Shown: positions 20,995-32,499 of the stretch, one piece after another
Layout: each line of letters begins with the position of its first letter
How positions within the stretch are numbered: the first letter of the stretch is position 1
Origin: Lophium mytilinum
Lineage: Eukaryota > Ascomycota > Dothideomycetes > Mytilinidiales > Mytilinidiaceae
Assembly (NCBI GenBank): GCA_010093605.1
Contig: MU004183.1
Coordinates: 744,001-808,000 of the forward strand
Length of the DNA: 64,000 nucleotides
Reading direction: 5' to 3'
The notes under the pieces: generated by a model
The model's input: only the letters and a program-made list of their open reading frames with translations
The model's database searches: none
Told to the model about the DNA's origin: nothing
Position numbers and translations under genes: made by a program

Positions 20995-22752
20995 TTACCG
21001 CTGGTGTAAATGAGGCTCCACCTGGTCCGCCCACCATTGCTTCCAGTCGACCACTTTGCGCTGCTTGCGTGCGTCTTCTGCCGCAAAGACGACCGCGTGA
21101 CTGAGGAATGCCTCGTCCAGGTCGCACCCAAGATACGTCCTCTGCGCCTCTGCTACCGACATGCCCTGGTTGTTGACCGCGTCCACTGCCTGGACGAATT
21201 GTTTAGCCAGTCCCTCATCTCCACCGCCATGGCCACCGCCAGTTTGCTTCGGGTTGTAGACCTTTGTCTCGCCCGTCTTAAAGTTGTGCACTTTGATGGT
21301 TGAGCTGTCGTACTCGATCTCGCCTTTGGTGCCGTATATCCTGCCGCGGCGCTCACATATCTTTTCTGTGAACGCAACCATGTGAAACTGTGCTGTCTTC
21401 GCCCCTCGACCTTTCAAGCTGCTCTTCCCGTTCTCGTCAGGTGTGGGGTCATCGTCCCAGGTAATGGTCACGCACTGGTCGTCGCAGACATCGTTGTCGG
21501 ACTCCCAAACGCAGCGGCCGAACCAAGGTCGTTTCTCAACCTCAGCGACTGGCGTATCCGCTGTGTAGTCCTCGCTCAGATTCTCCAAGAGCTTTTCCGT
21601 AGCCGGCTTCAACCCAGATGTGTTGTAGATATCTTCAATCTGGGGATTGACAATCTTGACCGGCCAGCCAGTGTTTCCGTGCCGTAATTGCTTCTCGAGA
21701 TAGATATTCTTAGCACTGTACTCACAGTCTGCCTCGACCGGGCATTTCAGACAGTTCGTGGCATCACCCGCAGCCTCAGGCTTCCGTGATTTGTTGAAGA
21801 ACTTCCGCGAACCTGTCGACGTGATGAATGACGGTAGATGGGGCGCTCGCGTGCTACCAGGCGGTGGCGAGCAGAGCATCCACATGATGAAGTCGAGATC
21901 GTGGCAGGACTTTGTGAGCAGCGATGGCGCTGTAGTGGACTCCTTGCGCCAATTGCCCCTGAAGACGTCAACGCTCCTTTCCTCTCACTCCGACCGCAGA
22001 ACAAAACAAAGAACAAAGACACGAGAAAATGACCACACCCACCTCACATAACTATGTGAAAAATGCCACCACCCCACTGGCTCCACATGCTCCATACTCA
22101 ACACCTCCCCCACAACCTCCTGCTCCAACACCAACCGCCTCAACAACATATTATGCGGCGAATACCTTAGCACATGACAGATCCCAAACACCTTCTCCCC
22201 CGCGCCATCCTTCAACGCATTCACAATCCCCACACAGCCCCCCAACCCCGTCCCAAGCGGCTTCTCACAAAGCACATGCACGCCCACCCCACTCACCCCC
22301 TCCACCACCTCCGTGTGCAGCTCGTCCAGCACACACACCAGCACCGCATCGACCCCCCTCTCGACTGCCTCCCCCGCCCGCTCCCGTTCCCCCCGCGCCC
22401 GCTCATACCGCACCCAGTCCCGCCAGTCGGCGAACTCGTGCTCCGGCAGCGGCTTGCCGTCGGCGCTGGGGTGGTTGGCTCCCGGGCCCCAGATGTAGCG
22501 GCTGCCGAGGTCGGCGCGCGCGTGAGGGAGCGGGTCCGCGACGCAGGCGATGACGGTGTTGGTGCTGTGGGTGAGGGCGGCGGCGTAGGCGTGGCCGCGC
22601 GAGCCGGCACCGATGATGAGCAGGCGGGGTGGGGAGGGGAAGGTAAGTTTTTGGGGGGTGGTGTCTTTCTGGGGGACGTCTTTTTGCGGGACGGGAGGGG
22701 GTTGCGAGGGGGTGGGGGGGGTGGAGGAGGGGTGTTTGAAGAATTTGCGCAT
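20995..22752 (-). CDS. Gfo/Idh/MocA-family NAD(P)-dependent oxidoreductase
   Basis: Exons 22752-22043 and 21958-20995 (84-nt intron, phase 2) encode 557 residues. A Pro-rich N-terminal tail of about 35 residues precedes the Rossmann motif LLIIGAGSRGHAYAAAL. The family signatures follow: VLVCVLDELHTEVV, HVLCEKPLG with the catalytic Lys of the EKP motif, and FVRGNWR-type segment SYVRGNWRKE leading to LLTKSCHDLDFIMWML with the conserved active-site His/Asp. A later Cys cluster (CLKCPVEADCEYSAKNIY) is shared by a fungal subgroup and could bind metal or form disulfides. These enzymes oxidise or reduce sugars, inositols or trans-dihydrodiols; the substrate is unknown here. Extra length over the usual 350-400 residues comes from the N-terminal tail and loops. 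Likely cytosolic. Confidence 0.88.
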
Positions 22753-23802
22753 TTTGGGATGATGAGGGCTGGGGATGGGGTGGTGATTAATGAGATTGGG
22801 GGTCCCTGGGTACTGATCGCTGCGATGCGTTCGTTATCGGGTTGCGTGGAGGGGTATTTTAAGAGGTGACGTTGAAGTGGACGGACTTAGAGGTTGGTTT
22901 GGGTAGAACAATGAAAGGTTTTGAGGTTTGAAGCTGTCTGGAGTTGGATTTCGGGAAGTACAGGTAGTCTTCTACCTGCTCTGCTGTTCAGCCATCTAAA
23001 GCGGGGGATTTGCGGCGATGGGAGTGCGGAGTGTAACATCACGATAACAATTCAGGTTGCAGTTCAAAGTGTCGCTTGATTCGTCGATCGTCCTCCCCGC
23101 AGTACGGGAAGATTGAGAATCAGATCATCAGATACGAGAGGAAAGCAGACATATGTCGATGCCAAAGCTCGCTTTCATAATTTGATGGATAATGCTACCT
23201 AGCCTTGATATGACAACTTCGCGAATGAGAGGACGAGAGTTTCTCGGCATGAGTTGAGCAAATCAAAACTCAGCTTTTACATAGCGACTCGAGGAGTCAG
23301 CGCACGTGAATCTTCTGGTGTTGTCCTCCTCGAGTTCCAAAAACAACCCGGTCAAATTTAACTGATCTGTCTATATGCGGTCTTCGTTATGTTAAACATG
23401 TGTATAGTACCACCATAACCGACGAATGTCTAGTAGAATCGAGACGACGAGAGCTATAAGAGCAGCTGCCTCAAGTCGAGACAATGTTCCCAGCCCAGGT
23501 TCAGTCTGACTCCTCATGATCTAATTCGTGCAAGGATATCACCTAGAACTCAATATGTTGCCAAAATCATATCCACACTTATTCGCAAACGCTTAGGGTT
23601 GCACCATAGACGTTCCAAAACAAACACAAGATGCCGAATTCAATGAATCAAAGTTGAGCCATTACCCACCAACCGGCCGACTACTCAAGGGTAGGTGGAT
23701 ATCTAAACTGACACTCCGTCGCAACTGTCCGAGGTGACCCCATAACTTCTCCATAACGAAGACACAATGTCAAGTTCGGTGTAGTGGAATTCAAGCGACA
23801 TC
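22753..23802. other. Intergenic stretch
   Basis: About 1 kb between two minus-strand genes; stops are frequent in all frames and no repeat or RNA gene is apparent. A CACGTG lies at 23303-23308, about 550 bp upstream of the oxidoreductase start. Confidence 0.45.
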
Positions 23803-25862
23803 TCAAGGCTTCACATCCCACTCCGCAACGACCTCCTCTAACGATTTCTTCCCCTTCCTAACGCCCCCATCCCACGCATACTCTTCCACCCGTTCGGGGA
23901 CCGTCTCCCATACACACTTCACCAGCAACCTCGTCTGCTCTAGGTTGATGCGCAAATGCTTCCTGGGCTGCTTAGAAGCATCCGATGGGCTCAGCTTTCG
24001 CGGCTGTTTTGTGAGCTTTGGAAGCCCTTTCAGCGGCGCCCATCCGCTTAATGCTTTTGCAATCACGGAAGTGGATAGGTCAAGCGAAATGACGAGGTCG
24101 ATGTAAGACGTCAGGTCCGCAAGGGTCGTAAATGTGAACGTGCCGGCTGTGACTACTTCAGAGGAGATGGCTGTTGCTACCGACTGCGGGAGCGAGAGAG
24201 TGTATCTAGTACCGAATGTGGGTTTAGTGACAAGGGTATGGATCGCGATGTTAAGCGGTTCTTGTTGTATGGCACTTTTGAGAGAGGAGGGGAGGTCTAT
24301 CGATGCAGTTGTTGTCTGCGGTATGATGAGAGTGCTGACGAGTTTATCTGCAGAGGATTTTGTTTCTGTGGGCGAGGTTTTGATGGTTTCGGTGAGGTTG
24401 GATAGTTTGGGATCGAATTTGAGTTTCGTGGAGACGTTCAGTCCGGCGCTCGAGAGAATTGCTTTCGTGTTCTGGAGATAGTCTTGGACAGACTGAATGG
24501 CCTGAGCGTTATGAAAGTAGTTCAACAATGGGCGTAGGATTGGAGGTGGTAGGTTCGGTGTCTTCTGTTCAGAGAGAGGGCGGGGGGTTTGTGACCGGTC
24601 ATGCAGGCGCTGCCTATGGGCGTGTAATAGAAGCACGCGGAGGGCTTCGACTACGTTCCGAGCAACAGAGTCCGACGAGTGGTCGTCTATCTGCGGCAAT
24701 GTCTCATCCAGGAGCACGATGTCGATCAGTACGATCCGCTTCGATTCATCTGTTGCCGGTGCTGGAAGATGAATCACCGAGTCTCGCATTCTGACCTCGT
24801 GAGACAGTAGTATTCGAGTCTCTAGAGACATTTCATGGTAGAGCTCTTCCTCAAACAAGGAATCTCGTGCCCGCCGTATCAAGTCTTCGATAGATGGCTG
24901 AGTTATGCCGTCTGCCGAAGGTAATTTGGAGCTGCCGGTGATTCTACCATCCTCCTGAATCCGAACACGCACTGCCTTTGGTTTCTGGCTAAGTCCTGCG
25001 TCGAGTATGATGCCTCCCTTGTCATCCATCCGCAAGGGTGAGAACCCACGGCTCTTGAAATGGTCGCTCGCTTATGATTGAAGTTAGTTAACATCCGATG
25101 GCGTCGAAACATGGCTACCCGAGTTCACTTACCTTCCGAAAAGCCGAATTGAACACCCAAAATCGCTTTACGACCTTCTCTAGTTATCCGACGGACTGAC
25201 CATCCCTTCTGAGCAATTGATAGCACTTCTTCCCAGTATTGTGTCTCCTTGCGAACCTCGCTCTCTAGTCGAGTCGCTGCTTGCAAGACACTATCAGCAG
25301 CATCCTCTAGCCCCTTCATCCTCCAACCCTTCGCGGCGAGCTCTTGCCTACGCTTTTCTGGGGCATCTAGCTCTTTTAGAGGCCATTTGTCAATACCCAG
25401 AGTACCTGGCAGTTTGTATTGTTTGACATAGGGCGACAAGGTGGTATCGGCAAGCTTCGGAGCATCTCGAGAGACAAGAAGGGACAGGTAATCCTGTATA
25501 TAGCGCGCTTCATTCAAGGCAGTTCTAGTGAAAGCTCAGCTGTGCTCTTGAGAGACTCTGTATAAGACAATATACCCTATAAAGCCCACCATCTGCATTT
25601 TGGCTTTCATCAGTTCTTCCCAACGTTCCTTCTCATCTTGTGCCGGAGCCTCCTCGCCCTCTTCCACACCCTCCATCACATCATCGATTCCATCCTTTTC
25701 AGTGGCGATCTCCTCTCGGAGGCCTTCCTCGGTGATGTGTCGGAAGTGCCCTCGTTGCTGAAAGAGCCGCGCGAACTGCAGCTGGATGTCGTCTGACGAG
25801 GGATCTTCGGTGGGCCATGGGCGTAGCGAAACAGGAAGCGATTCAGACTCTATATCAGCCAT
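23803..25862 (-). CDS. MED17: Mediator complex subunit 17 (Srb4)
   Basis: Exons 25862-25576, 25524-25133 and 25070-23803 give 648 residues. The N-terminus carries the Med17 block LRPWPTEDPSSDDIQLQFARL and FRHITEEGLREEI, followed by an acidic stretch, then ALNEARYIQDYLSLL and a helical domain (GWSVRRITREGRKAILGVQFG) typical of Srb4. The C-terminal half contains a conserved HxQ-like region HAHRQRL and PILRPLLNYFHNAQAI. Med17 is an essential head-module subunit linking Mediator to RNA polymerase II in the nucleus. Its length agrees with filamentous-fungal orthologues (about 600-700). The start is the ATG in front of ADIESESLPVSLRPWP; a longer upstream reading has no support. It diverges from ISN1 with only 234 bp between start codons, which probably act as a bidirectional promoter. 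Confidence 0.92.
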
Positions 25863-26096
25863 GCTGGGCGTGTCAGTTGTGTGGTTTGCGCAGTTTTGTG
25901 AAGTTGTTGTTGGTGTTTTGTCGTGGAGCTGGTTGAGCCATTCATAGCCGGCTGCATAAGGCGCTTGGCGGCGGGAACTAATCGATAAGGGCGAGCTTAA
26001 ATTGTGCAAGTGACCCTAGCGTTGCTGGTGACTTCTTGAACTCTAAAGCTTCCTTCTTCCCCACACCGCTTTGTCCTCCATACAAGGACACCAGCC
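25863..26096. promoter_or_regulatory. Short bidirectional promoter between MED17 and ISN1
   Basis: 234 bp separate the two divergent start codons, so both promoters must lie within or overlap it. No TATA box or CACGTG is seen. Confidence 0.55.
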
Positions 26097-27725
26097 ATGA
26101 CGACCAGATACAGAGTAGAGTGTACGTACATTTCACTTTTTCGTCCGAAAATAACGCAATTCGGCTACTAACAGTTCACACAGATGCTCTCAAAGTACGT
26201 GCTGCTAGTACCAACCTGTTTGTTCACAGATAGCTTGCTGATGCCACCATCTCTAGACTCACCGTCGTGACCAATTGGTGCGTTCTCAACGGGCTACCTT
26301 CGGATTGGTCCACCAGCAACTAACAGTACCTGTCTGGCTATCAGATAGAATGGATCAAGGTACGCCATGCGACTGCTTTCCTCTGATCTCTGTTCGGTTT
26401 GATAAAAACACGTGTTCTGATGAGACGTCAAGGCTCTTCTTGCAACACCATTCGTGTTGCATTCACAGCCCACCGCTGTGTTTGAGCCACATAAAGATAC
26501 TATGGACCAAATGGCTACCAACGCTCAACGACGCTATGCCGAGATAATGCGTGATATTGAAGAGCTTATAAATGACCACAGTTTGTGCCCCTTTATGTCG
26601 AACTTTCCTAGCGCGATTGGTTGATTGGGAACTCTAGTTGCCCACCAAAAAGCTGGCACTCATGAACGCTCGAAGCTCAAACTCCTTGTTCCCTCAGTAG
26701 CCACTTTCTTTACTCCGCTACTGCTCCACGATGCGTTTGTATGGCAGGATCAACGACGCTTCATCAGCTACCGACGTTTTGTTGCACCTTCATTCAACGA
26801 TGTTAGGCTTATACTAAATACTGCCCAAGTCATGAGTTTGATTCGTGGAGGCCCCTTGGAGCTTGCGACATTCGACGGAGATGTCACCCTTTACGACGAC
26901 GGGAAGTCGTTGACAGAGGACAATTTAGTCATTCCACGAATTCTTCAACTCATCAAGAACGGCACTCGAATCGGTATAGTCACCGCTGCTGGGTATACAG
27001 AGGCTCGCCGATACTATGAGCGACTCCATGGCCTTCTGGACGCCCTGAACGTTTCTGATATTCCCACTGCCCTCAAACACAATCTAATTGTCATGGGAGG
27101 AGAGGCCAACTATTGCTTCCGATTCGCAGACGACAGTCCAGATCTGTTAAAGTTCGTGCCTCGGAAAGACTGGCTCTTGGATGAGATGCTGCTCTGGGAG
27201 GAGTCAGATATCACTGAGCTGCTTGATGTTGCCGAAGTCGCTCTACGAGACTGTGTCAAGAACTTACGTCTTTCAGCTCAAATTCTTCGAAAGGAAAGAG
27301 CCGTAGGAATCATACCCACAGAGGGTGTCAAATTTCCTCGGGAATCCTTGGAAGAGACTGTCATGGTCACTCAAAAGATTCTTGTAAGTGTCGGTGCCGA
27401 GATTGCAGAATCAAAGCTAATAAAAATCTAGGAAATGTCTCCGGTAGGACGTCGACTACCCTTCTGCGCATTCAACGGTGGCAATGACGTCTTTGTCGAC
27501 ATTGGCGACAAGTCTTGGGGTGTGCTTGCATGTCAGCGATTCTTCGGCGGTCTTGAAGGTAGCAAGACACTCCATGTAGGCGACCAATTCCTTTCCGCTG
27601 GGGCGAACGACTTCAAAGCTCGCTTGGCTTGTACGACAGCATGGATCGCCAGCCCGGCCGAGACTGTCCAGCTGCTGGACGAGATTGCGGAACTTGACGA
27701 GATGCAGCAGCGGAAGACCAGATAG
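26097..27725 (+). CDS. ISN1: IMP-specific 5'-nucleotidase
   Basis: Seven exons: 26097-26121, 26184-26194, 26257-26277, 26345-26359, 26433-26580, 26638-27383 and 27432-27725, total 419 residues. Exons 2-4 are microexons of 11, 21 and 15 nt; only with them does the N-terminus read MTTRYRVEYALKTHRRDQL followed by IEWIKALLATPFVLHSQPT, the conserved Isn1 start. The HAD-type nucleophile motif appears as LATFDGDVTLYDDG, with later motifs GIVTAAGYTEARRYYERL, PFCAFNGGNDVFVDIGDKS and a final HVGDQFLSAGANDFKARL (metal-binding Asp). Isn1 dephosphorylates IMP to inosine in the cytosol and so drains purine nucleotides. The length fits yeast Isn1 (450). Divergent from MED17. Confidence 0.93.
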
Positions 27726-27942
27726 AACCACTCAATATGGTACGATTTCCTTGGGGCAGAGGGAATCACAGCTTTAGCCCTTCAGGCGTTCAGGTGTTTG
27801 AAAAGCACCATGTCCCTAGTGTTACCCGCTAGCATGACTTCACACGAATATCAAAGGATAGCATAGTCTTTTTCAAAGTTTCGAATAGATCCATTATCAA
27901 AATCGTATGCTTATTCTCCTTCGGTTCACGTTCGTTTCCCTC

Positions 27943-28716
27943 TCAAACCTCATCCATACCCAAAATTTTCCTCAACCGCTCCGGCACCTCATAAACCCTC
28001 TCATCAGGAATCAACCCCCTCTCCAGCAGCTCCTCATTTGTCACATCCTTCTCCTCCTCAACCACCTTCTTCAAAGCCCTCGCCCGCTCCGTCACATCCT
28101 CTATCCCCACAATCCCCTCCTCCACCCACCTCTCCACCAACGCTCTCGGAATCCCAATCTGGATACTCCGATGCTCCAACTTGCCGATCCGAAAACTTCG
28201 CTCTGGATCCCACTGCACCACCACCCGCTCACTGCGCTTCCTCTTCTCTAGCTTATCCTCCTCATCCCCTTCTTGCCCCTTCGTTGGAGCCGGCCCATGC
28301 GCCAGCACCGCCGTCTTAAGCAACGCCTCAAAGTCCTCATGTCGCATCTTCAGCGCAAGGATATTGGTCTGCCGCGCATCTTTGTACGAGTAGCCGGACC
28401 GATACATCATCCAACTCCAGCTCGGCTTTATCCACGTCATGCGGGTGAAGGAGAAGTCGGGAGATGCGGAGAGCTTTTGGTACTTGACCGCTGCCGAAGC
28501 TATGGAGGAGGAGTAGGCTTGGTAGACGGTTATGGCCGTTGTGTCGTAGGTGGCGCGGATTTGGCGGTGGGGGGTGGGTGTTTTGGATGTGGTCGTGGGG
28601 GTGGTGGTCGTGGTGGCGATTGGGGAGGCCATGCTTGCAACCTTGGGGTTCGCGATTTGCGGACGATTTCGCTTCTTGTTTGCTGTAAGATGGTAGTTAG
28701 GAGAATAAACAGACAT
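27943..28716 (-). CDS. DUF4291-family protein
   Basis: One exon, 257 residues from ATG 28716, or 229 from the in-frame ATG at 28632 (before ASPIATTTTTP). The core begins RQIRATYDTTAITVYQAYS and contains FSFTRMTWIKPSWSWMMYR and SGYSYKDARQTNILALKM, which are hallmark blocks of the DUF4291 family found in bacteria and fungi. The C-terminal half has RSIQIGIPRALVERWV and a charged helical tail. Molecular function is unknown. The 28 residues before the second Met are basic and Asn-rich and not part of the domain, so the shorter start is equally likely. An unusual run of Thr codons (TTTTTPTTT) follows the second Met. Confidence 0.85.
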   Translation of the reverse strand: MSVYSPNYHLTANKKRNRPQIANPKVASMASPIATTTTTPTTTSKTPTPHRQIRATYDTTAITVYQAYSSSIASAAVKYQKLSASPDFSFTRMTWIKPSWSWMMYRSGYSYKDARQTNILALKMRHEDFEALLKTAVLAHGPAPTKGQEGDEEDKLEKRKRSERVVVQWDPERSFRIGKLEHRSIQIGIPRALVERWVEEGIVGIEDVTERARALKKVVEEEKDVTNEELLERGLIPDERVYEVPERLRKILGMDEV

Positions 28717-30019
28717 CTTTTTTATATATTCAATGGGGTAGCTGAGGTATGGCTTGAGTCATGAAGGAGGTGTGGCGCGGAGCGACTGCGCCACCACGAA
28801 TTGCAGCGCGGCGGGAATGGAGTCACGCGAGGCATACTCTTGGACACTGGATAATACTGTCTAGATTGGTCTATCTGATAGATGGTGAGCTAGTTTAGAG
28901 GCAGGCTGATTTCTACTGCTTCGAATTTTACATCGTGTGTTGGTTTTCGATTGTTCTATGGGGGAGGGGGAGCACTTCAAACGGCTACCTATGCAGGACT
29001 GTCAATTCGAAGCTACACCCGCTCCTCTGTAAAGCTTAAGCCATCTTTCATTGAATTTAGCATCTTATCTTTATCTTAGAAAGCCTATACAGCCAGTGCG
29101 GATGTACACTTGGGAAGAGACGGAGTTTTGAACGATGTTATCCAGCACACAGATATCTTTCTCCACGAGCTCCATCCTGGTGAGCCAGACACGCCTGCGA
29201 GGAAAGACTCCGATGGACAAGGCGTATTCCTAATAAGAAAACAGTGGATGTGGCTACTGGATCTGAAGCCTCCACTTATACCGTACTTCTTATATGCACT
29301 GCTGTTCTCTCTTTCGATACACTCGTGTCTCCATCTTTCATCATAGTTCCCGACACACCTCCCATCCCATCTAACCCATCCCCAACACACATCAGCCTGG
29401 TTCCAGATGGAGGGTTTGAAGAGCAAGCGGTTTCTACCCTTTCTTCTCTCTGTCCTCTAGCTTACTTGTTTTTACATGCCTCAAAGGCAGCGAAATTATG
29501 CCGAGCTTCAACGACCTGCCCCTTGCAGACCTCCAATAAATCCGTGTACATCCCCTCCGTATACGATGATGGGCGGGAGGAAACGACGGCGTTGGTGGAA
29601 AAGTAGTTAGGGGGAAGGGGTGGGGGAGGACAAATAATCTAATTAGGCAGCGGTGTGAGGTTCCGAGGCGTTCTTTCCTAGATGTGGGAGAAGCGTCACT
29701 TAGATTTATCTATCCAGTTATTAGCCGTAATTATAGGAGTTGGTGTGTATCCGGCAATCCAGAGGGCGAAGAACACCTCACACGCATCAATTAAATGTCC
29801 AAGAACCATAGTATCTATACTAGCTGTTTCATGGTCATATAGGCTGACAATACCCAAAACCTCACCCTTCTCTCCATCGACGTCAATGCCCAGCATTAGC
29901 ATCTCTCCCCTTAACATCCCCCATTATGCATTACCGGTCGTGGTCGACCTTCCGATTCTATCACAATCGTTTGAAAACGCCATCCATGCCTAAATATAGT
30001 ACAAGAAATTGCGTTTACA
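28717..30019. other. Gene-poor stretch with a repeat fragment
   Basis: 1.3 kb without a supported gene. Open frames at 29085-29606 on either strand lack family features. The fragment at 28880-28940 resembles the 129-bp intron repeat. The last 300 bp would include the 3' UTR of LCB1. Confidence 0.45.
28880..28940. repeat. Dispersed fragment related to the 129-bp repeat
   Basis: TTTAGAGGCAGGCTGATTTC followed by TACTGCTTCGAATTTTACATC aligns with GTCAAGAGGCAGCCCAACTTC and CACTGTATCGAACTTGACATT at about 7139-7180 (near 70% by eye). This suggests a low-copy decayed element with at least two genomic sites here. Confidence 0.5.
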
Positions 30020-31757
30020 TCACTTCCTACGAGTGATGATTTTCGTAATGGCGTGCCGAATGACAATACCCGCTTTTTCCGTCTCTTTTCTGGAGAGACC
30101 AGTGGTGACGCACACCTTGAGCGCAGGCTGTGGCTGCCAGCCCTGGTCGCGGGGCCCGGCTCCGACAGCTGGAGGCATGCTCCTAAGCCTTGTAATAAGA
30201 ACGCCGTTGGCGATGCACTGATGTCCATTAGCGTTTTTTCTCTAGCTCGAAGGAACTGACTGGATAATCACCTCGTCAACAACGTCTTGGAACAGCGACT
30301 CCTGGTCGAACGAGCTAAACCCCTTGGAAGCCACCACCTCGGGCTTGAGCACGAGCAACATGACCGGGTTCTCAACCGCGCTAGTACACTTGACCCAATC
30401 GCTCCTCGGGTCTAGCTGTGCGCGCATGGCCTTGATGTTCTCTCGAAGTTGAACCATGATTTCGGGTGTTTCTTGCAGAAGGGAGATGGTCTCGCTGGCC
30501 GTCGTGGCTAGCATGGCGGGCAAAGCAGCAGAATAGGTGTAGGAAGCGGATGAGATGCGCTGGTGCTCGACGACTTCGGCTGTGCTCGCGCAGAACCCGC
30601 CTGCGGCGCATAGCGGTCCAGAGAGTGAGCCGATGATCATGTCGACCTCTGTAGCGTCCACGTTTTGCTGTTCCGTCACCCCACGGCCTGTGCGGCCGAG
30701 CACGCCGTAGGACCAGGTTTCATCCAGGATGAGGCGGAATTTGTGCTTGAGCTTGAGCTCGACCTGGGAAGTATTAGCTTCTGTGATATATTAGTGGAAG
30801 CTAGGGAGACTCACGATCTTGGGCAAATCCACGCAGTCTCCGACATTCTCAAACAAGCCCTCCGTGATGATGAAACGTCTAGTCAGCGGCTTTTTCGCTT
30901 GCTCCTTTGTGACTTTTTCCAAGACGCGTTGCAGATCTTCCATGTCATTGTGCTCGTACCAGCGGACCATGCTTCGTGAGATCTGGATACCCTTCCGAAT
31001 CGCATAGTTAACAGCCTTATCTGCAACGATGATATCGCCTCGCTTCGAAAAGGACGGGATAACGCTGGTAATGGTAGAGAAGGATTGAGCGTATACGATG
31101 CATGCCGCAGTGCCCAAGTGCGCCGCGACATCCGCCTCAGTCTTCATGTGGACGTCCTGTGTGCCATAGAAACCCGGGGGACCGCAGGGTCCAACACCAT
31201 ATGTTCGTAGAGTTTGAATAGCTTTGTCCTTCAAGGTCTCGTTTCCGATGAAGTTGTAGAAGTTGTACGAGGCGAGGTTCGTGACGGTTCGACCGTTGGA
31301 GAGTTTGGATTTGGGACCAGTTGGACTGGACATTTAGCAGGAGTCAGCGAGTTGTGAGACAACTGCACTCACCCTACGATAATAGGTCGTTTCTCATTTT
31401 CCAAGTCTTCAAATGCAGTGGACTTTGAGACAAGAGGCTCAGGGGTCCAGTCGTCAACCAATTCGTCGATCTCCTGTTACGCCCCCTTTAGTATCATCCT
31501 CAACACTATCAGAGATTCCGGCGCACCTCTTCAGACAGTGGCACATGCTTCTGCTTCTGCGTCGAGTACGACGAAGCCAGTATATAGCGGAGGAAAAAGA
31601 TCAGGAGGAGCAGCTCGACCGCGGATCGCACAGGGTCATTCTGGTAGCTCGACTTGATGTAGCGCATCAGAATGGCCGAGCCGGGCATCTTATGGAATTG
31701 CGCGTTCGCATCGTCCAGGAGGGACAATGCCCTGCTCTGTAGTTCGTGGAGGTCCAT
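30020..31757 (-). CDS. LCB1: Serine palmitoyltransferase subunit 1 (Lcb1)
   Basis: Exons 31757-31527, 31473-31373, 31325-30815, 30763-30272 and 30217-30020 give 510 residues. An N-terminal membrane segment VELLLLIFFLRYILASSY precedes EEEIDELVDDW and the catalytic-fold signatures NFYNFIGN, GVGPCGPPGFYGTQDVH, LILDETWSYGVLGRTGRG and SLSGPLCAAGGFC. As expected for Lcb1 the PLP lysine of Lcb2 is absent (Ser-Gly-Pro-Leu instead of a TKSFG-like motif). With Lcb2 it condenses serine and palmitoyl-CoA at the ER, the first committed step of sphingolipid synthesis. The last exon, VDECIANGVLITRL onwards, restores the conserved C-terminus; reading through the donor at 30271 would cut the protein short. 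The start MDLHELQS fits orthologues; the frame is open further upstream but without conservation that I can recognise. Confidence 0.93.
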
Positions 31758-32499
31758 GGCGACAGTACTCTCTGGGGTAGGCGTGGCGAGGCAGACGTGG
31801 GAATGAAGTATGCGGTCGTTCCTCCCGGAGGACGCGGAGGTGTCTGTCATGACGCGGAAATTAGCTCCAAGGGTATAGATCACGTGCTTAATCATTTTCC
31901 CTCCACACCTCTCTAACAAGAAGCACGGAGTACGGCGTTAGATACCCTTTCTTACAGTTCCTCGCTGTTGCTTAATATGTTTCAGAGATTGCTTGTCCTG
32001 TTACAATCGAATGCACTTAGACGTAATTACTGCGTAACTCATTTCAAACATTCACATTCATAGATATACGGCTCTGCTAACGTCTCTCGGGCCGTCGCAG
32101 CCCAGCACGGTAACAGCACACTGAATGCCGATACAGGAACAAGATTAGGGTGAATTCTGTATATTGAGTGCAATGCAATTCACTATCTAACATGTGACCG
32201 TTCCAAACCCGCCTTCATAGTATATATATGCATGCCAGGCCATGTGCGACCGAAAGAAGACTTTGGTTCAAAAACGAGAGAAAGGAACCAGGACAAGCAT
32301 TCTAACCCCGCCAAAACACCAGGACACAAGGAGAAATGCAGAAGTCAACAGCTCCAAAATTACAGTCATTATGTAACCGTTGCCCAGGCAAACCGGTTGA
32401 CAGCGCTTCATGCTTCTGCTTTGTTGTACAATGCGTGAATGAGAGACGAGAAAGTACGCCTCCTCGCCATTGCAAATTCGCTGTCGTTGCTTTTCAAAT
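31758..32499. other. LCB1 promoter and FKS1 3' region
   Basis: About 740 bp between two minus-strand genes: the LCB1 upstream region with its CACGTG box, then the AT-rich 3' flank of FKS1. No other feature seen. Confidence 0.5.
31881..31886. promoter_or_regulatory. CACGTG box upstream of LCB1
   Basis: On the minus strand the context is GCACGTGATC, identical to the PAF1 box; the core ends 124 bp before the LCB1 ATG. Confidence 0.45.

Noticed and set aside
20770-22700. Very GC-rich, poly-C stretches in the oxidoreductase gene suggesting foreign origin
   Set aside because: The gene carries a typical fungal intron and family signatures; GC bias is also seen in parts of other genes here, so transfer is not supported.
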